Origin: an uncultured Clostridia bacterium
GTDB taxonomy: Bacteria; Bacillota; Clostridia; Peptostreptococcales; Anaerovoracaceae
DNA: 64,000 nt
Reading direction: 5' to 3'
NCBI GenBank assembly: GCA_938045615.1
Contig: CALIBC010000180.1
Span: 1 to 64,000 of the forward strand
In this document: positions 60,758 through 64,000 of the stretch, in pieces
Layout of the letters: the number at the start of each line of letters is the position of its first letter
How positions within the stretch are numbered: position 1 is the first letter of the stretch
Program-made: the position numbers and the translations under genes
Notes under the pieces: model-generated
Told to the model about the DNA's origin: nothing
What the model saw: only the letters and a program-made list of their open reading frames with translations
The model's database searches: none

Positions 60758-60821
60758 TACTTTGTAGTGGACTCGATTGTCAGGGTCTGTCATTTCATTA
60801 CGTCAGGAGGTGAATCGGAAT

Positions 60822-61001
60822 ATGGCACAGGTAATCGTAAGAGAGAACGAAAGCTTGGAGAGTGCGCTAAAGAGGTTCAAAAGATCGTGCGCAAGAGACG
60901 GCGTAATGGCGGAAGTCAGAAAGAGGGAACATTACGAAAAGCCAAGCGTAAGAAGAAAGAAGAAATCTGAAGCCGCAAGGAAAAAGGCAAAGAAATATTG
61001 A
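60822..61001 (+). CDS. rpsU: 30S ribosomal protein S21
   Basis: A 59-residue, very basic protein: V-R-E-N-E-S-L-E-S-A-L-K-R-F-K-R near 6-21, R-K-R-E-H-Y-E-K-P near 31-39, and a Lys/Arg-rich tail. CAGGAGGTG precedes ATG 60822; an in-frame upstream start would add residues S21 never has. It has its own promoter and terminator. Confidence 0.95.
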   Translation: MAQVIVRENESLESALKRFKRSCARDGVMAEVRKREHYEKPSVRRKKKSEAARKKAKKY

Positions 61002-61065
61002 TTGCGCTCGTTTCGGTCGTGGCGATTCAGGAGGGCTGTCGTAATTTGCTTTAATTTAACGCAGC

Positions 61066-61101
61066 AAAGGGGTTATTGTGCATACAGTAACTCCTTTTTT
61101 A
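61066..61101 (+). terminator. Intrinsic terminator of rpsU
   Basis: AAAGGGGTTA and TAACTCCTTT pair with one mismatch around a 12-base loop, followed by a T-run. Confidence 0.7.
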
Positions 61102-61202
61102 GAAAAAAGATAAACGCCGTGCGCAAGCTGAGGCGGAAAATCTCTCGAGCCTGCGCTTTGCCGTTGCGGCAATGAACAATGCATACATGGGAAAATTCGG
61201 TA

Positions 61203-61787
61203 ATGAAAAAGGCAAAAGTAAAATACATCGTTTTGATAACAGTAACAGGTCTTTTGGTTATTTTTCTCGCAAACAGCCTTATAACGGAAGTGTCAAGACA
61301 ATTGTGTGAGACAAAGGCCGGCGGAGAATTGCACCGCTTTTGGAGATATGCGGGCATAAAGCAAGGAGGCAACAAAATTTTTTCGTTTTTGTCTCTGTGT
61401 GTGCTCATCCCAATAGCTGAGGAATTTGTGTTTCGCTTCGGCTTTTTCAATGCGCTGAAAAAGTATCTTGACGCAAGGATTGCCGCCCTCGTGTCGTCTG
61501 TGGCATTTGCGTTGGCGCACGGTGATTGGGTAAAAACTCTGACAGCTTTTTTTGTGGGACTTTTGTTTTGCTACATATACGAGAAAAGTGCAGACATAAG
61601 ATTCACGGTCGCAATTCATATTTTGAATAACATATCCGCATACTGTTCGCTGTTCAATTACGAGTGGAAAATACCGGAAAAAGGAGTTTACAGTACGGCG
61701 ATGATATATATGGTGATTTTTTTCGCAATCTGGCTTGCGATGTATGTTCTACGAAGATCACTGCATAAACACATGGAAAACCAATAG
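61203..61787 (+). CDS. CPBP-family intramembrane metalloprotease
   Basis: A 194-residue protein with about five helices. The Abi/CPBP motifs are E-E-F-V-F-R near 74-79, F-A-L-A-H near 102-106 and H-I-L-N-N near 138-142, supplying the catalytic Glu and metal ligands. Family members process membrane proteins or confer bacteriocin self-immunity. The start is uncertain: ATG 61203 or ATG 61179, neither with a good ribosome site. It stands alone between rpsU and phoH. Confidence 0.82.
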   Translation: MKKAKVKYIVLITVTGLLVIFLANSLITEVSRQLCETKAGGELHRFWRYAGIKQGGNKIFSFLSLCVLIPIAEEFVFRFGFFNALKKYLDARIAALVSSVAFALAHGDWVKTLTAFFVGLLFCYIYEKSADIRFTVAIHILNNISAYCSLFNYEWKIPEKGVYSTAMIYMVIFFAIWLAMYVLRRSLHKHMENQ

Positions 61788-61837
61788 CTTTTAGAGTATA
61801 ATTAAGTGCGAAGTTGACTTGAATCGGAGGAAAGTGG

Positions 61838-62803
61838 TTGAAGGAACTTGAAAACATTAAAATACCCATAGACGAGGTGACAGATATAAATCTTTTGTTC
61901 GGGAATTTAGACTGCAATCTGCGGAGAATTAGAGAAGCGACCGGAACCGAGATATTTCAAAGAGAGGATTCTCTGATCCTGCAGGGTGGCGATATGCATT
62001 TGGCCGGGGAAATTCTGAAGGAGTTCATTGCCGTGCTGGAAAAGGGGCAGGCTCTTGAGGAACAGAAGGCGGCATACATAATTTCCCTGAAAAAGGATGG
62101 CGTCTCTTACGAAAAAGAGAATATAGACAGCGATGTAATTTGCTTTACGACAAGAGGAAAGCCGATAAAGGCCAAGACGCTCGGGCAGAAAGAATACATA
62201 GACAGCATCAATAAGAGAGATGTAGTCTTTGCGATAGGTCCTGCCGGTACGGGCAAGACGTACATCGCCGTTGCGATGGCGATAAGCGCATATAAAAACA
62301 AGGAAATTCAAAAGATCATTTTGGCGCGACCGGCAGTGGAGGCAGGAGAAAATCTGGGATTTCTGCCGGGAGATCTTCAGGAAAAAGTGGATCCTTATCT
62401 CAGACCTCTGTATGACGGACTGTATGATATTTTGGGAAGAGAAAACACTATGCGCCTAAAAGAAAAAGAAGTCATCGAAGTGGTTCCCCTCGCCTACATG
62501 AGAGGGAGAACGCTTGATGAGGCGTTCATAATTCTCGATGAGGCGCAGAACACCACGCAGGAACAGATGAAGATGTTCCTTACGAGAATGGGATTCGGCT
62601 CCAAGGTTGTGGTGACCGGAGATATTACTCAGGTGGATCTTCCCAAGGGTAAAAAAAGCGGTCTTGTGGAAGCCTCAAAGATATTGAAAAATGTCAAAGG
62701 GATAGACTTTTGTTATCTGAATGAGATGGATGTTGTACGTAACGGGATGGTGCGTAAGATAATACGTGCCTACGACGCTTTTCAAAGGAGAAAGGCAAAG
62801 TAA
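61838..62803 (+). CDS. phoH: PhoH-family ATPase
   Basis: A 321-residue protein: N-terminal KH-like region (~10-80), then Walker A G-P-A-G-T-G-K-T near 132-139, E-N-L-G-F-L-P-G-D near 169-177, Walker B I-I-L-D-E-A-Q-N near 231-238, and T-G-D-I-T-Q-V-D near 260-267. It is thought to be an RNA helicase-like partner of YbeY. TTG 61838 is the start behind CGGAGG. A TATAAT at 61797-61802 may be its promoter. Neighbouring ybeY supports the role. Confidence 0.92.
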   Translation: MKELENIKIPIDEVTDINLLFGNLDCNLRRIREATGTEIFQREDSLILQGGDMHLAGEILKEFIAVLEKGQALEEQKAAYIISLKKDGVSYEKENIDSDVICFTTRGKPIKAKTLGQKEYIDSINKRDVVFAIGPAGTGKTYIAVAMAISAYKNKEIQKIILARPAVEAGENLGFLPGDLQEKVDPYLRPLYDGLYDILGRENTMRLKEKEVIEVVPLAYMRGRTLDEAFIILDEAQNTTQEQMKMFLTRMGFGSKVVVTGDITQVDLPKGKKSGLVEASKILKNVKGIDFCYLNEMDVVRNGMVRKIIRAYDAFQRRKAK

Positions 62804-62870
62804 TGAAGTGTTTTTTGAGTCGTGAACCGGTGAATATGGTATTGCCTGATGTGAGAGGCAGGAAGATAGC

Positions 62871-63320
62871 ATGAACATATTCTTCAACGATGAACATGGC
62901 CGTAGCCCGGCAATTGTGGCCGCCATGGAAAAGTCCGCAAAGCGGTGTCTTGAGCTTGAGGGAATAGACGAAAGCATTTGTGAGCTGAGCGTAACCTTTA
63001 CGGACGCCTGCGGAATCAGGCAAATGAACAACCGATACAGGGGAAGCGACAAAGTTACGGATGTGCTCTCATTTCCGCAATACGGTTCGCCCGAGGAAAT
63101 GACGGGAGAAATGATAGAACTCGGAGATGTTGTGATCTGTTCGGAAAAAGCAAAAGAACAGGCTCGCGACTTCGGTCACTCTTTTGAACGTGAGATAGTG
63201 TATTTATTCACTCACAGCATGCTGCATCTTTTGGGATACGATCATATGGAAGAAACCGACAGAAAGAGAATGCGCGCCAGAGAAGAAGAGGTAATGAGGT
63301 ATCTTGATCTCTCAAGATGA
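62871..63320 (+). CDS. ybeY: Endoribonuclease YbeY
   Basis: A 149-residue metalloprotein with the zinc motif H-S-M-L-H-L-L-G-Y-D-H near 114-124, plus N-N-R-Y-R-G-S-D-K-V-T-D-V-L-S-F-P near 53-69. It acts in 16S rRNA maturation and ribosome quality control. AGGAAG precedes the ATG. It lies in the phoH-ybeY-cdd-era order; the usual dgkA is missing between ybeY and cdd. Confidence 0.93.
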   Translation: MNIFFNDEHGRSPAIVAAMEKSAKRCLELEGIDESICELSVTFTDACGIRQMNNRYRGSDKVTDVLSFPQYGSPEEMTGEMIELGDVVICSEKAKEQARDFGHSFEREIVYLFTHSMLHLLGYDHMEETDRKRMRAREEEVMRYLDLSR

Positions 63321-63428
63321 ACGGATACGGACAATGCGGCTGCACGGACATGGGTGAACCGGCGCGGACAATATGTACGGATAAATGGTTCAATACAGAT
63401 GGGCAGACGCTGTAACACGGACGGATAA

Positions 63429-63863
63429 ATGGAAAAACGGTTGAAAAATATTGAAAAAACACGGAAACGCATATTTGACGATTTGACGGATTATGTGGGA
63501 CTTTACGAAATTGCTAGGGAAAGCATGGAGAATGCGTATGCGCCTTATTCCGATTATAAAGTGGGTGCGGCGCTTCTGACAGGCGAAGGCAGGGTTTTCA
63601 CAGGAGTAAACGTGGAAAATGCATCGTACGGAGGAACTATTTGCGCCGAAAGGACAGCGTGCGTGAAAGCAGTCTCGGAAGGATATAGGAATTTTAAGGC
63701 GATTGCGGTGGTATGCGATCGCGGAAAAACTTCGATGTGCGGTATATGCAGACAATTTTTGAGTGAATTCAGTCCGGACATGGATGTAATAACGGAGGGA
63801 ATTTCAGAAAACCTGAGGATATGCAAATTGAATGAACTGCTTCCCGACGGGTTTGAACTGTGA
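63429..63863 (+). CDS. cdd: Cytidine deaminase
   Basis: A 144-residue enzyme: Y-A-P-Y-S-D-Y-K-V-G-A-A-L near 36-48, C-A-E-R-T-A near 73-78 (zinc Cys and catalytic Glu), and M-C-G-I-C-R-Q near 106-112 (two zinc Cys; the usual Pro before the first Cys is Met). It converts cytidine to uridine for salvage. The first ~20 residues are extra compared with short homologues. The ribosome site is weak. The next gene begins 14 bases after the stop. Confidence 0.9.
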   Translation: MEKRLKNIEKTRKRIFDDLTDYVGLYEIARESMENAYAPYSDYKVGAALLTGEGRVFTGVNVENASYGGTICAERTACVKAVSEGYRNFKAIAVVCDRGKTSMCGICRQFLSEFSPDMDVITEGISENLRICKLNELLPDGFEL

Positions 63864-63876
63864 AATGGAGAATTTT

Positions 63877-64000
63877 ATGAGTATGAAATCCGGTTTTGTG
63901 GGCATAGTGGGAAGACCCAATGTGGGCAAGTCGACGCTTCTGAATCGAATAATAGGAGAAAAGATAGCGATAACAAGCAACAAGCCGCAGACTACAAGAA
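63877..64000 (+). CDS. era: GTPase Era, N-terminal part (continues past the window)
   Basis: Forty-one residues are visible: F-V-G-I-V-G-R-P-N-V-G-K-S-T-L-L-N near 6-22 is the Era P-loop, and I-T-S-N-K-P-Q-T-T-R near 32-41 is the Era-specific switch I. Era binds 16S rRNA during 30S assembly. Position after cdd is standard. Confidence 0.93.
   Translation, partial: MSMKSGFVGIVGRPNVGKSTLLNRIIGEKIAITSNKPQTTR

Noticed and set aside
1..64000. tRNA or rRNA genes
   Set aside because: No cloverleaf, TTCGA-containing T-arm context or rRNA segment was recognised by eye; a tRNAscan run would settle it.

Overview
The window reads as a low- to mid-GC Bacillota chromosome, most likely an anaerobic Clostridia member. 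Evidence: a PolC-type replicative polymerase, the run pyrH-frr-uppS-cdsA-dxr-rseP-ispG-polC, a phoH-ybeY-cdd-era run, split-subunit transketolase, CarD, purine-rich Shine-Dalgarno sites and many Lys-rich proteins. No sporulation gene is visible. A Family XIII / Anaerovoracaceae-like placement is only an inference.

Region 1 (1-2650) looks horizontally acquired. It holds the tail of a GNAT acetyltransferase, then a MarR regulator and two radical SAM proteins that match the 'radical SAM mobile pair' arrangement, then a TnpW-like transposon protein and duplicated promoter-like units. It abuts the truncated 3' end of a gene overlapping an ECF sigma factor.

Region 2 (2865-8316) is a sigma factor, membrane protein, permease, ATPase, permease and VanY-like carboxypeptidase cluster, probably an envelope-stress or peptide-resistance module. 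Region 3 (8400-14260) holds a bidirectional terminator, uracil permease, a small membrane protein, an SH3-less amidase with a very basic linker and two Fn3-like repeats, cysK, and an AT-rich islet in which a membrane-anchored XRE regulator is divergent from two tiny genes across tandem operator-like repeats.

Region 4 (14400-22850) has a 315-bp palindrome, a TPP riboswitch with a large internal extension controlling thiT, then maf, mnmA, a 39-codon bridging ORF, a Tet(M)-like GTPase fused to a Rae1/YacP-like NYN nuclease, an M18 aminopeptidase and trxB. Region 5 (22900-33000) is the conserved translation / isoprenoid / lipid / replication operon ending in a PolC that appears to lack its proofreading exonuclease domain.

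Region 6 (33037-50912) carries an acyl-CoA ligase, an SDR reductase, an FHA-SEDS fusion with its class B PBP and a membrane protein, mgtE, nnrD, split transketolase, ftsEX with an M23 hydrolase, recJ and an S41 protease: a strongly cell-wall-centred stretch. Region 7 (51036-64000) has a YerC/TrpR-like regulator, a phosphopantetheinyl transferase, recX, a pair of CobW-type metal GTPases (one His-rich, one fused to a YcgQ-like domain), carD, a GPH-type symporter, prmA-mtaB, a HIT protein, a polysaccharide deacetylase with an altered metal site, rpsU, a CPBP protease, phoH, ybeY, cdd and the start of era.

The best leads are the GTPase-NYN fusion with its bridging ORF, the exonuclease-less PolC, the radical SAM mobile cassette, the XRE/small-peptide islet and the FHA-SEDS-PBP locus. 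All functional statements rest on motif reading; no database search was run.
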